A stretch of DNA of 64,000 nucleotides, taken from positions 62,001 to 126,000 of the forward strand of contig JAOTOM010003191.1 in the NCBI GenBank assembly GCA_034440615.1, read 5' to 3'. Source of the DNA: Ashinkailepas kermadecensis. Taxonomy: Eukaryota; Arthropoda; Thecostraca; Neolepadidae. Made by a program: the position numbers and the translations under genes. This document shows positions 20,908-33,060 of this stretch, in pieces. The notes under the pieces are model-generated. The model made no database searches. It was not told where the DNA came from and worked only from the letters and a program-made list of their open reading frames with translations. How positions within the stretch are numbered: the stretch's first letter is position 1; every line of letters starts with the position of its first letter.

Positions 20908-23900
20908 AATATACACTATTACTTATCATTGCATTCAAAATTGGGATGTATGCTAGATGTTGGCAGAGGATCCTAATTCCGGAAAAATGACTTTCATTTA
21001 AGCACACGCGCATTGAAAATGCTGCGATTGGCTGCCATCTTGCCGAAATCTGCATCATCTGCCGAACTTCGTGCAAGTATCAAATTCTTAGATGTGGTGT
21101 GCCTAATCATCGAATTAGCACAGGTGAGACTTTGTGCCACGGTCCTTGTCCCACAGCCTTTGCTCTCAGCTTATGTCCCATGCAATCGTTCAGTGCGACG
21201 CACTTATGGAGTGCGTCGCACTGAACGACCGACGCCATCCAGGCACTCGCTCGGCCTCGGGGCATGCCGGTCGCGTGGCATGACGACACAACCACGTGGC
21301 CGGTGGCTGGCTGGCACTATGGAGGTGTCCGCTGAACCAGCTCCTGTGAAGTTCTGCCATCGTTTCCCTTAACACAACTGCGCGTATTTCAAACATAATA
21401 CTGTGGCTAAAGCATGCAAAATTCAAAATTAAAAGAGTAAGCCTAATTGTGAGTGAACGACTGAACCATTGCACAAGATCATTTTGTACGCATGACGGTC
21501 GGTCAGGGTCGGGTCGCATCGGGTCGGGTCGCTCCGATGAACTTCTGGTATATATCATGGGAGTAGATTCGCTCGGGCTTCGGCCTAGCTCGTAATCACG
21601 TTCCTTTGTAGAGCAAGACTGAAACTTAATTATGAACTCCGCGGTGATCATGGCAAATAGATGCGCGAAATAATATGCTGCCGAAGATCAGTGCCAAATA
21701 CAGCAAAGTGTGCAAATGCATTTTCACCCTATTTGTTCAGGCTAGTGTGTCATGTGGTTTTATTTATTTTGACGTGATGATCACGAAGAAAACCTTTTCC
21801 ACGATGGTGTAACCAACAAGAGGATTTACTCATGCCCCAAAAGCAATTTTTGTTCTTAGCAATGGCGAGTGCCATCCGCTAGAAGCTAGCTACGTTAAGG
21901 AAAGGGCTACGCTCAACCGGATTATGTGGTATCCGATATCAGGCAATCAAGAAAGGAAAGTAGAGGAACGCCGGCAAACAAAAAAAAGGTGTATGTAAAA
22001 ATTGCAGAAAGGTTATAGTAGCTCAAGGAGCTCGGTTAGGGACCGATGGTTTGAAGGACCATTTGCTGGATATTATGTATTTATTATTATATCAGGCAAC
22101 TTTTTGAGCAGCCAGCCAAACATTACACGAATATTTATCATGCCTTCCATTCCGTGTCTCATTTTCCTCAATCCGTACTGTACACACATCGCAAGAAGTG
22201 AACAAGATCAAACTTTAGCGGATTTCTCAGCGATCATGAGTGGAATATATTGGTAATGTGTGGGTTTTCGTCTGCCCTTCCCTGCAGGCGGGCTTCTATA
22301 TTTCTGCCGCGCGTGCGACATTCGCTGTAGTTGTGCGTTTATGCTGGTGCCATATGTTGAGGCGTCCCACCTGTGTTAATTGTACGTGTACCGCGCGTCC
22401 TTCCGTCATTGATGTGTGGAGATAGTGGCTATTATGGATTGACGTAAGTAGCGAGAGGATTTTTTACTTGCTCTCAGTGTTAGGCATGCTAGACCGAGTT
22501 TGAATGGGAAATGTTCCTGGAAAAGAATGAGGTATGCAAGGTGTTTAGCAATCTAGAGGTCAGAACTATCTTCTCGTGACTTTGTTTGTTACGAACTTGA
22601 AATTATTATGTATATTCACAAATGAGCATAGTATGAGAGAAGGCTTAATAGGTGTGAATTTATTGCAAAATCATACAGGCCTATTCATTTTTACAAAGCT
22701 CAGGCCTGGTCACGAGAAGCTACATACCTTTTGACTTTTAGAAGTGTAAAGCTTTTAATTTTTGAAGAACACATTTCATTTTTGAATGGCAGCCTCCTGA
22801 GTTTTGATATTTCCATTCAACTTGCTCACAAGCCACAGGCTTTCTGCATGGTCACAAGCTGCAGGCTTTCTGCATGCTCACAAGCTGCATACTCTGCATG
22901 CTCATAAACTGCATACTTTTCATATGCTCAGTTCGTTATCGACGCGAATATGTATATATGCCATTATTGGTAAGCAGCAAAAAAACTAAGCGAAGGATTA
23001 GACGACAACTGATTTTAGACCATGTTGCAATGTTGCAAAATTGGCACATGTCGCTACGCTTGCACATATTGAATGCATCCACAGGCACTTAGCTGGCGCT
23101 TGGACGAAAGCTCTGCCAAAAATATGCAGTATAATTCAAGCCATCCCATAATTTATAGGCGTATAATGGTAATTAGCTGTTTCATCTTATGGCTGCCGCA
23201 CACCAATTGCACCTTTTGCAAACAAATGTATGTAGTGTGCTCGCGAATGTCGAATGTTTATGATATATCACGTTAAAGGGTCTGCAATCTCTGATTAATT
23301 GTTTGAACTATAGCATTGAGAAGGTGAGGACTAAATAAGATCAGGTTGCGTGTAGCTTTCACGGATGTCCAATGCTAAAATCGGCTCGCATGCAAATCTT
23401 TCATGCAAACTGGCCTCTTAAGTACGGCCACTACGGCCACAAGGAGTAGTGCATCTTATAGCGAAAGCTTGGTTCCACTTTGAACCAGGCGTCGAATTTT
23501 AGTTTTCCCGGTCAGTTAGTAGCTACACCGATTACATCACGATTTTAAGTAAATTTCCCTATGGCGGGTTAACGCTTAGAACCGGCCCAGAACGCTAAAT
23601 GAGCGGCTCGGTCCGTAACGCCGGGTGCTCGTCACCGAGAAGGATGAGCAATCCCACGCTCACAACGCGATACATCCTACTCGATGTCTGCTAGCTTCCC
23701 AGCTGCTCTGTGGGCTGTGTTTGTGCCCGGTAGGCTGGTCGGCCGATGATTACGCCACTCCGCCAATCCGCAATCGTCAGCTTTCGCGAAGCTCAGTCAA
23801 CTGTCGGCCGCCGAAAACACAAGCCGGAGCGTGAAATGCAAATCCGCTGATCCAATTCTGCCTGGAAATGGCGATCAGCATTCGCACGGCGATCGCCGAG

Positions 23901-24806
23901 CCGTCGGCGTAGGACGCCTTTGCAGACACTGGTCCTAAATGAGCCCATCGTGGTCGGAAGCCGTGGCGCACTTAGGCGATGAATTGCTACGATAATTTTA
24001 ACTGCCTCAGTTCTAACTGGATATCTTCTTCTCTCAAGCTGTGGCTGTGTCCGGAATACAAATGAACATTGGCTAGCTGCTAATGCATGTGAGCGAACTA
24101 TGTATGGTGGTCACGGGCAGGTACTCGAATAACATGTTAAATATGGGGCTGGCTTCCTCGCAGAGATGTAGAATGTCCCCCCGCAGTGATTGCATTCTGT
24201 CCCTGCAGTGAAACGTGTGGAATGAAATTCGAGCTACGAAATAGGCATCATACACAGATAATATATATCTTGTTGCAAAATTTGTTCAATTGCTTAGCGT
24301 TTTGCATTCATTCTGACGAGAACAAGACACCAGCGGAATCTGTGCGTGGGAAAAAGGCACTTTCGTCCCAAATGCAGCTATGCAATGGTCGGCAATAAAC
24401 AGCGGTTATTCCAGACCTAGGAATATTTTGTATAGCAAATATTGCATGAAAACCAGCACACTAACATGATGTACCAAAATCTGAACAGGCTGAGGGTATT
24501 CAAATAACTATTGTATTTGTCCTCCAACGCCATTTCCATACCTTCATAAATTGGATTTCTGAATTCGCTCCAGGAGGAAAACAGATGTGCTTCCACTCGT
24601 AACACAAGAAGTATATTTTTTTATTACGTGTTCTTTGATCGTCACATGATTTATGAGCTATCAAACTTCATTTTGTTTTTGATGGTTTTCTAGCCGGCTG
24701 ATCTTTTTAACTGTAATGTTGGTCTATAAGACATGAAGGCTTAAGAAGGTGCAGTCACTAACTAATGCCCAAATGTTGTATTCGGTTTTGTTTTCAATGA
24801 CATCAC
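20908..24806. other. Long intergenic stretch, no gene recognised
   Basis: Holds a hairpin at 21186-21228 (listed separately) and a degenerate tandem repeat at 22815-22925 built on CTTTCTGCATGCTCACAAGC. Short open frames lack known motifs on both strands. Confidence 0.5.
21186..21228. repeat. Perfect hairpin, 19 bp arms, 5 base loop
   Basis: TCGTTCAGTGCGACGCACT at 21186-21204 is exactly complementary to 21210-21228 across the loop TATGG. It lies in otherwise unstructured sequence. Confidence 0.9.
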
Positions 24807-25097
24807 CTATGGTTTTGTTTTCCCGACAACCATGCATAACCGAACGTGGGGCAACGTCTCTTTAGTATAGCCACAGCGACGGCAGCGCCGGTCCCGTGCG
24901 CCGCGCTGGTTGCCGTTAAGCGGCACGAGGCCCAGCCTTGCCAATAGAATATGCCACAACTTTGGACAAAATATAATCGACAAACATGGCCGTTTCTGAT
25001 GGATTTGCACTGCAGTTGTCAAGCAGCACTTGCGTTGGCAAAATGCAGCCATTGGTTGCAAATGCTTCGTCGTGTTTTGGTCCGCCAACTTATACAT
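24807..25097 (-). pseudogene. Fragment of LINE ORF2 C-terminus
   Basis: The minus frame ends with LARLGLVPLNGNQRGARDRRCRRCGYTKETLPHV followed by RLC. The C-x2-C-x7-H-x4-C spacing after an LPLN..RG block is the C-terminal zinc-knuckle region seen in ORF2 of several non-LTR retrotransposon groups, including R2-like ones. There is no reverse transcriptase core next to it, so it is a 3' scrap. Assignment rests on this short motif. Confidence 0.45.
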
Positions 25098-25181
25098 AAC
25101 CTTCCTTCGAAAAAATACACGGACTATAGCGACACAACATCCAAAGCAAGTGTTCAGGTAAATTTATTGCAACTTCTTTGT

Positions 25182-26116
25182 TTAACACACGCCCTGGAGG
25201 GTCTCTGAAAATTACGCGCACTGGAGGGGGGGGGGGCGGATTCCGCCCCCTAAGATCTCGGCTCCTATTAAAACTGGAGGATCGAAATTCACAGAGTGGA
25301 TGGATACGGTAGTAAATTCTATTGTGTGAAAATTTCATGACCCTAGGCCAATATCTTCAAGGTTAAATGTGGTCAGATTTGTCAAAATGTTCTTGTTTTG
25401 CGTGGCTTGGCTTGTCATTGTTATGGATCGCTGTGATTGTGTTTAAATGCTCCAAAATGGGCATCAATGATGTTTTGGACATTACTAATGATACAATACA
25501 GATGCTAGACCCGACATTTGACCTCAAGTCACCTATATAGCAGCACTTTATCAGGTCAGTTACCTGTTCCAGTTACCGGAACCGGGCCGCCCGCCCGACT
25601 GCTCCGTCGAGCAACTCGGCGCAATCGGCTTCCCGAAGAAAGGAGTGAAGTACATGAATAAAGTACAGAAACGCAATGACAAACCGTACAAATGATAAAC
25701 AGTAGTGCATTTATGACAACATTCCAGTTGATCAAGTTTGGTTCCATTAATCTGTCATGAACTTGACCTGACTTGACCTCGGTGACCTAACATGACCTTG
25801 AAACTATATAGAATATCAATATACATCAAGCAAGTCGCTAGTGTTGCCAAGAACACTTCCCTTTTGCGAACATACGGGAACCGCATAAGCGCCGATTTTT
25901 GTGATCTGGCGCTACTAATTTTTTTAAAACTTTAACGGCTCCTAACTCGAAAAATTTTCGGCACATTTCCATTTTCTCGCTTTACACGACGCGCCGGTCA
26001 TTTCTAAGCAGGTACACAAAAAATGAAGTATATCGACCGGTAAAATCTGGCATTATGTACGAAAAACCGGAGGGTTGGGCGGATTTCGCCCCCCCCCCAT
26101 CTAGTGCGCGTGTTAA
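25182..26116. mobile_element. TTAA-flanked non-autonomous DNA element, copy 1
   Basis: 935 bp including TTAA at both ends (25182-25185 and 26113-26116). Terminal inverted repeats begin CACACGCCCTGGAGGG on the left and, reversed, CACGCGCACTAGATGG on the right. A subterminal G-run with GGCGGATTCCGCC can form a hairpin. No transposase is encoded. TTAA duplications and inverted ends point to the piggyBac superfamily. It is homologous along its length to 27282-28214. Confidence 0.85.
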
Positions 26117-26759
26117 GCTTCCCTAGATTGATGGGCGAATCCCCCTGCAGCACCCGCATTCTGTGATCTCTTGGGAACGTGGATCTCCCTACAGCACAAA
26201 CATTTTGTGTCCTCCTGGGAGCGACTTGTTCTTCATAGATCAAGCCATGCAAAATATCGTTTACTTATGTGGATCACATCGAGCCATAGATCGGTTACTT
26301 GACCATTTTGTCAGATATAATTGGGCTGGTGAGAACGAACAACCCTCCCCTGGCATTTGTTTCAAGCAAGAAATGCCGTGCACAGACATGGTTCAAATCA
26401 CAAGTTCATTTCATTGTGCTGAGGTGCAGTTTGTTCAGTGGTGTAGTTTTGTTTCCTATTTTATCGCGGTATATGCAGAATTTCTAGCTGACGCTTCTCC
26501 ATTCCACAAACTTATATTTAACGGACTTCAAATTGTATGCTATTTTTGCGTTACTCGCCGGCAAACAGAGCGGTTCACGTCCACCGGAAGCATGGCGGTA
26601 CAGCCTAATTGGCTGACCGTATTGCGGGACAGCCTAAATCTCATGCGTGGCTTCACTCTTGTAGTCGCTTCTGCTCAACATCGTACGCATTGCCTTCCAA
26701 TTGTACACTGGGGGATGGTGTCTGCTCCGCACATCCATGATACTAAGAAAAATAGTTAT
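26117..26759. other. Between TTAA element and LINE remnant
   Basis: An open frame starting at 26163 runs into the LINE remnant, but its first 200 codons show no motif. No gene called. Confidence 0.4.
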
Positions 26760-27281
26760 GGACGAGGCAGTCCACTTAGCCAAATGTTTGAGCAAAACAG
26801 AAGTGAAAAGCATGGGATTGATGGAAAAGTTGTAGGTTGGACTGAAGCATGGTTAAGGGGAAGTAAAAAGGTGGAGTGAAAGGATGTTTTGAGTGGAGTG
26901 CCACAGGGCTCTGTTCTAGGTCCACTTCTCTTTATCATCTTTGTGAACAACATTGAGTTAGTGCTGATGCATAGGGTGTTCAAATTTGCTAATGACGTCA
27001 AGCTAGTAGTAGTGGCTAACATTAGTGATCAATCTAGTCAAATCCAACTAAACTTGGAGGACCTAAAAAGTGGGCTAATCAATGACAGATGTCTTTGAAC
27101 TATGAAAAGTGTGCGGTTATCCATTTGGGGTCTGGGGGTGAGACTTTCAGTTGTACAATGAGAGATCGGGAACTGGATGTTATTGAAGAGGAAAGAGACA
27201 TAGCTGTATTAGTTTCAAGTAACATGAAAACAGAACAATACACGTCAGCGAGGACAAGGGTAATCAGAATGCTGGGAATCA
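26760..27281 (+). pseudogene. CR1-like reverse transcriptase remnant, cut by a TTAA element
   Basis: Middle part of a LINE reverse transcriptase: KHGIDGKVVGWTEAWLRGSKK, then KDVLSGVPQGSVLGPLLFIIFVNNIE, then the catalytic block reading FANDVKL where FADDVKL is expected, so one catalytic Asp is replaced by Asn. It carries an in-frame TGA at 26877-26879 and a frame change near 27085, after which MSLNYEKCAVIHLG and the region up to RMLGIIN continue. The sequence stops exactly at the TTAA where the 27282-28214 element begins. Not functional. Confidence 0.85.
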
Positions 27282-28214
27282 TTAACACGCGCCCTGGAGG
27301 GCCTCTGAAAATTACGCGCACTGGAGGGGAGGGGTCGGATTCCGCCCCCCCTAAGATCTCGGCTTCTATTAAAGCTGGATAAATGAAATTCGCAGGGTGG
27401 ATGGGTACGGTAGTGAACTCTATTGTGTGCGAATTTTATGACCCTAGGTCAATATCTTCAAGGTCAAATTAGGTCACCTTTTCACAATTGTCTTCTTTTG
27501 CGTGGCTTGGCTTGTCATTGTTATGGATCGCTGTGATTGTGTTTAAATGCTCCAAAATTGGCATCAATGATGTTTTGGACATTACTAATGATGCAATGCA
27601 GATGCTAGACCCAACATTTGACCTCAGGTCACAAACATAGCAGCACTTTATCAGGTCAGTTACCTGTTCCAGTTGCCGGAACCGGGCCGCCCCCCCCCCC
27701 CCCGACTGCTCCGTTGGGCAGCTCGGCGCAATCGGCTTCGTGAAGAAAGGAGTAAAGTACATGAATAAAGTATGGAAACGCAATGACAATCAGTACAAAT
27801 GACAAACAGTAGTGCATTTATGACAACATTCCAGTTGATCAAGTTTGGTTCAATTAATATGTCATGAACTTGACCTGACTTGACCTCGGTGACCTAACAT
27901 GACCTTGAAACTATATAGGATATATATATACATCAAACGAGTCGCTAGTGTTGCCAAGAACACTTACCTTTTGCGAATATACGGGAAGCGCTTCAGCGCC
28001 GATTTTTGTGGTCCGGCGCTGGGAATTTTTTTTTATTTAACTTGAAAAAAGAAATTCCGCCGATTTCCATTTTTCGTACTTTAAACGACGCGCCGTTCAT
28101 TTCTAAGGTGGTACGCAGAAAATCGCGTATATCGACCGGTCAAATCTGCAGTTATGTACGAAAAATTGGAGGGGTGGGCGGATTTCGCCCCCCCCCCTCC
28201 AGTGCGCGTGTTAA
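27282..28214. mobile_element. TTAA-flanked non-autonomous DNA element, copy 2
   Basis: 933 bp with TTAA at 27282-27285 and 28211-28214. Termini read CACGCGCCCTGGAGGG on the left and, reversed, CACGCGCACTGGAGGG on the right. It is a close homologue of 25182-26116, with the same order of internal landmarks (CTTGGCTTGTCATTGTTATGG, GCAGCACTTTATCAGGTCAG, TGAACTTGACCTGACTTGAC). No coding capacity. Confidence 0.9.
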
Positions 28215-28470
28215 TCTAATCCGTTCGTGGAAATCGACATGTGTCGACATGTGACATGTCGAAATCGACATGTGCCCGCTATCGATCGAAAGACCTACCG
28301 ACAGGAGGCCAGTGATGAGTGGTATTCACTGGTATGCAATATGATGCCCACATCGTGAATTGTTATCGGAATTGCTTCACATTTCAACTACCCTCCATTA
28401 CCTCTGTAAACGACCGCATCAGCTCAAACTGTACCGGCTGATCACTGTCAAGCTGGCTCTTGGTGTTCGG

Positions 28471-29131
28471 TTAAATGTTGTGTCATGTTACAAGACAATC
28501 ATTGTCATCGCTGTCTCTCATCACGCCATCAGCGTGTTTAATGTTGTGTCACGTTACAAGACAATCATTGTCATCGCTGTCTCTCATCACGCCATCAGCG
28601 TGTTTAATGTTGTGTCACGTTACAAGACAATCATTGTCATCGCTGTCTCTCATCACGCCATCAGCGTGTTTAATGTTGTGTCACGTTACAAGACAATCAT
28701 TGTCATCGCTATCTCTCATCACGCCATCAGCGTGTTTAATGTTGTGTCACGTTACAAGACAATCATTGTCATCGCTGTCTCTCATCACGCCATCAGCGTG
28801 TTTAATGTTGTGTCACGTTACAAGACAATCATTGTCATCGCTGTCTCTCATCACGCCATCAGCGTGTTTAATGTTGTGTCACGTTACAAGACAATCATTG
28901 TCATCGCTATCTCTCATCACGCCATCAGCGTGTTTAATGTTGTGTCACGTTACAAGACAATCATTGTCATCGCTGTCTCTCATCACGCCATCAGCGTGTT
29001 TAATGTTGTGTCACGTTACAAGACAATCATTGTCATCGCTGTCTCTCATCACGCCATCAGCGTGTTTAATGTCGTGTCACGTTACAAGACAATCATTGTC
29101 ATCGCTGTCTCTCATCACGCCATCAGCGTGT
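28471..29131 (+). repeat. 66 bp satellite, 10 copies
   Basis: Unit starts TTAATGTTGTGTCACGTTAC and ends CACGCCATCAGCGTGT. As 66 is 22 codons, two frames stay open for over 280 codons. Copies differ at very few sites; a GCTATCTC variant marks copies 4 and 7. The translation is treated as an artefact of the array. Confidence 0.95.
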
Positions 29132-29934
29132 TCACGTTGCATTCTCATGAGGCTGTTCGCGATTTATCAAGAGGCGTATTGTTTTTGCAGTCCAGGGGGT
29201 AGGATCACAATAGCAGTTGGGGGGGGGCTCAACCCTGGGTCAATCAATCGAGGGTACCCCCAAATACCAATTCCTCTCCGGAGGAATTTGATAAAATTGA
29301 AAATAGGAATGCTTGTACAATTTCAATTGATCACGGAGGACAATGATCACCAATACTAAAGAATACTCAGCTAAACCACGAGAATATTGTCAACACTCAA
29401 TATAAATTTTGGGACACCTCGCACCTACCTAGGTTGAACACGAGGAGAATGTCGTACTCGACATTTATGCAGCATTGCTTAAGTTTTTTCATGGGTTTGA
29501 CTTCCAGAGTTTGGGGGGGCTGGCTGGCTGCCAAGTTGGGGAGGGGGACTGAGCTGCAAGTTGAGGGGGGAGGGGGTTGGAGCCCTCTCAACTGAATAGG
29601 ATCCTACACTCCTGTTTTGCACATTGATACCTCCTTCATCAGTGTTGTTGTGCCCACCTCCGACCCGTGGCGGTCGAGCCGGTCAGATTGTCAGTGTGTC
29701 TCGTGCCAGGTGACCTTCACATTGACCGTGGGATTGGCCACGGGAGGGTCACAGTGTTCGGCTGATCTCTGGTCAGCCTGAGACCCTGATCAATGACCCT
29801 GTGACCAGTGACCCTGACCCCGCGGCTCATTCGCCGGGGTAAGCGGTCAAGCCCGCGTGGGAGTAGGGGAAGTGACATACTGGGATAAAACTATTCTCCC
29901 CATGACCTTCTAATTGGGCAAATTAGCATCCAAT
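29132..29934. other. Intergenic, poly-G patches, no gene
   Basis: G-runs near 29216, 29513 and 29565. From 29700 to 29850 the words GGTCA, TGACC and GACCCTG are frequent, without a recognisable element boundary. Confidence 0.4.
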
Positions 29935-30540
29935 CAGCGAAGCTCAAGATCTTGAGCTTCGCTGGTGGAACGCATTGTTACTGAAAGCTTACAGCATAGA
30001 TAAGGCTCTACCTTATCTGTGCTGTAAGATAAGACTGTGCCATATGTGCACAGATAAGGCTCTAGCTTATCTGTGCTGTAAGCTTCCACAGGTGCACCAA
30101 TTCGACGCGATGGAAATGTCTGCCAACATCCGGTGCACACAGAAAGGCAGATGGCGTGTCTGATGCTCGTACGAGGCACCATCGGCGCCGCCGTTATCAA
30201 CGTGTCCCGCGAGGAAGGATCTTCCAACTTGGTGGTGGTACGTGTGAAGTCCACTGTGACACCAGGCGCTCCTTGAAACTTGGCTCGTTATACCGACACT
30301 CATCCAATACGGTGCGAGAAATTACATCGGATTTACAGGGTCTGGAGCAGGCGCGTAGCCAGGATTTTCGTAAGTGGGAGCCCCTCCCCACCGAAAAAAA
30401 GGTGATGAAACAGATAAATCTTCGGAGCGCGAAAATATTTGTGGTATTGCGTATACGCAATACCACAAATATTGGTATTTACAGTATACTTTATTTACTA
30501 TTTATTATTGATATTTATAGTATACTGTAAATATCAATAT
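29935..30540. repeat. Cluster of near-perfect palindromes
   Basis: Four palindromic structures: 29935-29964, a perfect 30 bp palindrome centred on AAGATCTT; about 29988-30030 and 30050-30085, stems built on CTTACAGCA.AGATAAGG and GCACAGATAAG; 30434-30473, a perfect 40 bp palindrome centred on GCGTATACGC; and about 30467-30540, arms AATATTG.TATTTACAGTATAC with one mismatch around an AT-rich loop. Confidence 0.9.
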
Positions 30541-30570
30541 TTCTCGTGAGATCTAGTGTATTTTTGGTTG

Positions 30571-31596
30571 TTAACCCGCGCACGTCCGGGGGGTGGGGGC
30601 AGATATCTGCCCCTCCTGCGGTTTTTCCTACTTTGCCGCCATACTAATCGGGTTAGCAAGGCCAAACCTCGCATGGCTGCTCATTGGTCTTTTCCGCATA
30701 TCCTCAGACATTTTTGACCCTGGGTCATCTCAAGTCAGGAGACCAGGTCAGGCGAAGTGACCTAACGTCCCTCCGAGTTCTAGGTGGCATCACTCCCACA
30801 ATAATTGGGCGATTGATTTCAAACTTATATCACGTCATGATCTTATCAGGGTCTATAATATGTATATCACGGTTTTTTCGTAGCGTTGACCTGAGGTCAG
30901 GTCGTGGCCATGGCTTACCCATTATAGGCCTATGGAAATATATACAAATGTTTCCTGGTTACATATTTGCTCTCGGAATGACCTCCAACCGGTGTGGCGT
31001 GTAGTTGGAAGCTATTCGCAATGCTATCGCTGACATTTTTGCTCAGTGGCCCCACCAAGGTCAGCTGAGGTCACCTGAAATCACTAGCACATTTCTGCGC
31101 ATTATATCACAATGCATTGAGCTAGAAGGCTGAAATTACCGTCATTGTGCTTGTATCGCCAAGACGTGTCGATTGATATATTACACGACCTCCCTACTCT
31201 ACCCCATGACCTTGACCTGAGGTCATTGTTTCGGTGACCCATCTGTTGACCTGACCTTAAATTACACAGCGTATGTCGATAGCACATTTCAAGGGCTGTC
31301 GGATAGCATTTGCAGTTTGTTTCTATCTGTTACAGGTCCTGAGATATGCGCCAATATCTTAGGGTCCCACCCGATCTGGTCGAATTTGACATATGATGAC
31401 CCAGTGACCTAAATATTGACCTGAGCGAGAAAATGACCGAAATACTTTCGATATAGCTTGTCACCAGCTACCCAAATCCGTTTCCCGTTTGTCGCTACCT
31501 AGCATAGTTCTCGAGATCTTAGGGGGGGGGCAGACATCTGCCCCCCCCCCCCGGACATGCGAAGTTGGCGCGGACCGCCGGACGTGCGAGTGTTAA
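30571..31596. mobile_element. TTAA-flanked non-autonomous DNA element, second subfamily
   Basis: 1,026 bp with TTAA at 30571-30574 and 31593-31596. Termini are CCCGCGCACGTCCGG on the left and, reversed, CACTCGCACGTCCGG on the right, with subterminal G-runs and GGGGGCAGATATCTGCCCC as a hairpin. It resembles the 25182 and 27282 elements in design and in its abundance of AGGTCA/TGACCT words, but the sequence differs. No coding capacity. Confidence 0.85.
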
Positions 31597-31836
31597 GGGG
31601 TGGCCCGGGTCTCCGCTCCCCTTGGCTGCGCCTCTGTTGCCAGATGCCAGAGGCAACACGTCCTTGCGAGCTACAATTACAGTTGTTGCAGTAGAATACT
31701 TTTTTCATTTGTTAATTGTTAGCCGTGGCAAAGTGCCAACCGCTAGAGATGGCAGCAGGAGACCATAACCCAAGCCGGCATATCTCCGCGCTGGGTCAAA
31801 CGGACCCCACCTTAATCAACTGAACAACCCACACAT

Positions 31837-32058
31837 GCCTGCAGTACCATCCTACAGTACCATCCTGTAGTACCATCCTACAGTACTATCCTACAGTGCC
31901 ATCCTATAGTGCCATCCTGTAGTACCATCCTACAGTACCATCCTACAGTGCCATCTTACAGTACCATCCTGCAGTGCCATCCTGCAGTGCCATCCTGCAG
32001 TGCCATCCTGCAGTATCATCCTGCAGCGCCATCCTACAGTACCATCATGCAGTACCAT
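31837..32058 (+). repeat. 13 bp minisatellite, about 17 copies
   Basis: Unit CAGTACCATCCTA with CAGTGCCATCCTG variants. All three frames stay open, producing Ser-Thr-Ile-Leu-rich artefact frames. Confidence 0.95.
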
Positions 32059-32918
32059 CATTCCGACACACAAAGCTACGTAGCGAAGTGACTCGCTGCC
32101 ATGCCAGCCCACATTACCCTACTCGAACGATTGTCAAAGCAGCTAGGACGAAGCATACACCAGTGTTGACTACTTCTCAGTATTGCCAGGTATTACACTT
32201 TTACAGCTTTGATGCGATTATATTTCTGAAACACTTTGGCAGCATTTTTTTGCTGGTACCCACAACTGAACACAAATGAGATGCATTTACATTCAGTATT
32301 TACTGCACGACTTGATATGCCTACGCCTACACCGAATATCCGACTTCGCAACACCCGTGCTTCCCATTTATCACAGACGACACGCGACTTGGTGGCTCGG
32401 CGACACACGTGCCACTGGCCGCCTCCAACCGACAAATATACAGAACAGACAAACAACAAACACAGACATGTCGATTGCCCGACAGCAGAAGGGGGTGCAG
32501 CGGTGTCGCGATCCAGCTTTCTATCCGTCTGTTTTAGCCTCGACAGAGCGTTCGAGAAGCTTCCATTCAGTTGCACACTCAGTACTTTCCATAGGAGGCC
32601 ATTTTCGAAACGTTCGCCGGCCCGCTACGTCGCACTTCTCCGGAGTAAGCAGCGCTTCTGCATCATCCTTCAATATCTGGTATGTTCAATCTCAATTTTG
32701 GTGTATCACATGTCAAACGACCCAGATAAACATTTACACACCAGCTCAGTTGCTCGTGCAGCTTCAGTCACACCGATATGGTTTGTTAACATAGCTGAGT
32801 CGTCGCAGATTAAGATGTTGAATGTGGGCTCTTCTATCACCATCCATCCGAGTCTGGTGAGCACACGGTGCACCCTGGGGTCCTTCTGGTTTCTCTCGTC
32901 ACTTCAGACTCAGGGCGT
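32059..32918. other. Intergenic, no gene recognised
   Basis: Overlapping open frames on both strands (up to 240 codons) have no known domain, and none is preferred over the others. Confidence 0.4.
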
Positions 32919-33060
32919 CAGCACCAAGCAGCAACGATGTCAGCTTGTCTGTCACCGCTGACAGGTCCAGATCTGCCAGAGGTGGACAGCACCAAGCAGC
33001 AGCGATGTCAGCCCGTCTGTCACGGCTGACAGGTCCAGATCTGCCAGAGGTGGACAGTTT
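32919..33060 (+). repeat. About 69 bp tandem duplication
   Basis: The unit CAGCACCAAGCAGCA.CGATGTCAGC through CTGACAGGTCCAGATCTGCCAGAGGTGGA occurs twice in a row. Confidence 0.85.

Noticed and set aside
26163..26759. N-terminal part of the frame leading into the LINE remnant as a gene
   Set aside because: Only the last part matches reverse transcriptase; the preceding 200 codons look random.
28360..29359. 280-294 codon hydrophobic frames as a membrane protein
   Set aside because: 66 bp satellite; two overlapping frames are equally open and no gene signals exist.
32236..32961. 241-codon plus frame
   Set aside because: Competes with other open frames on both strands and shows no domain; a chance frame is more likely.
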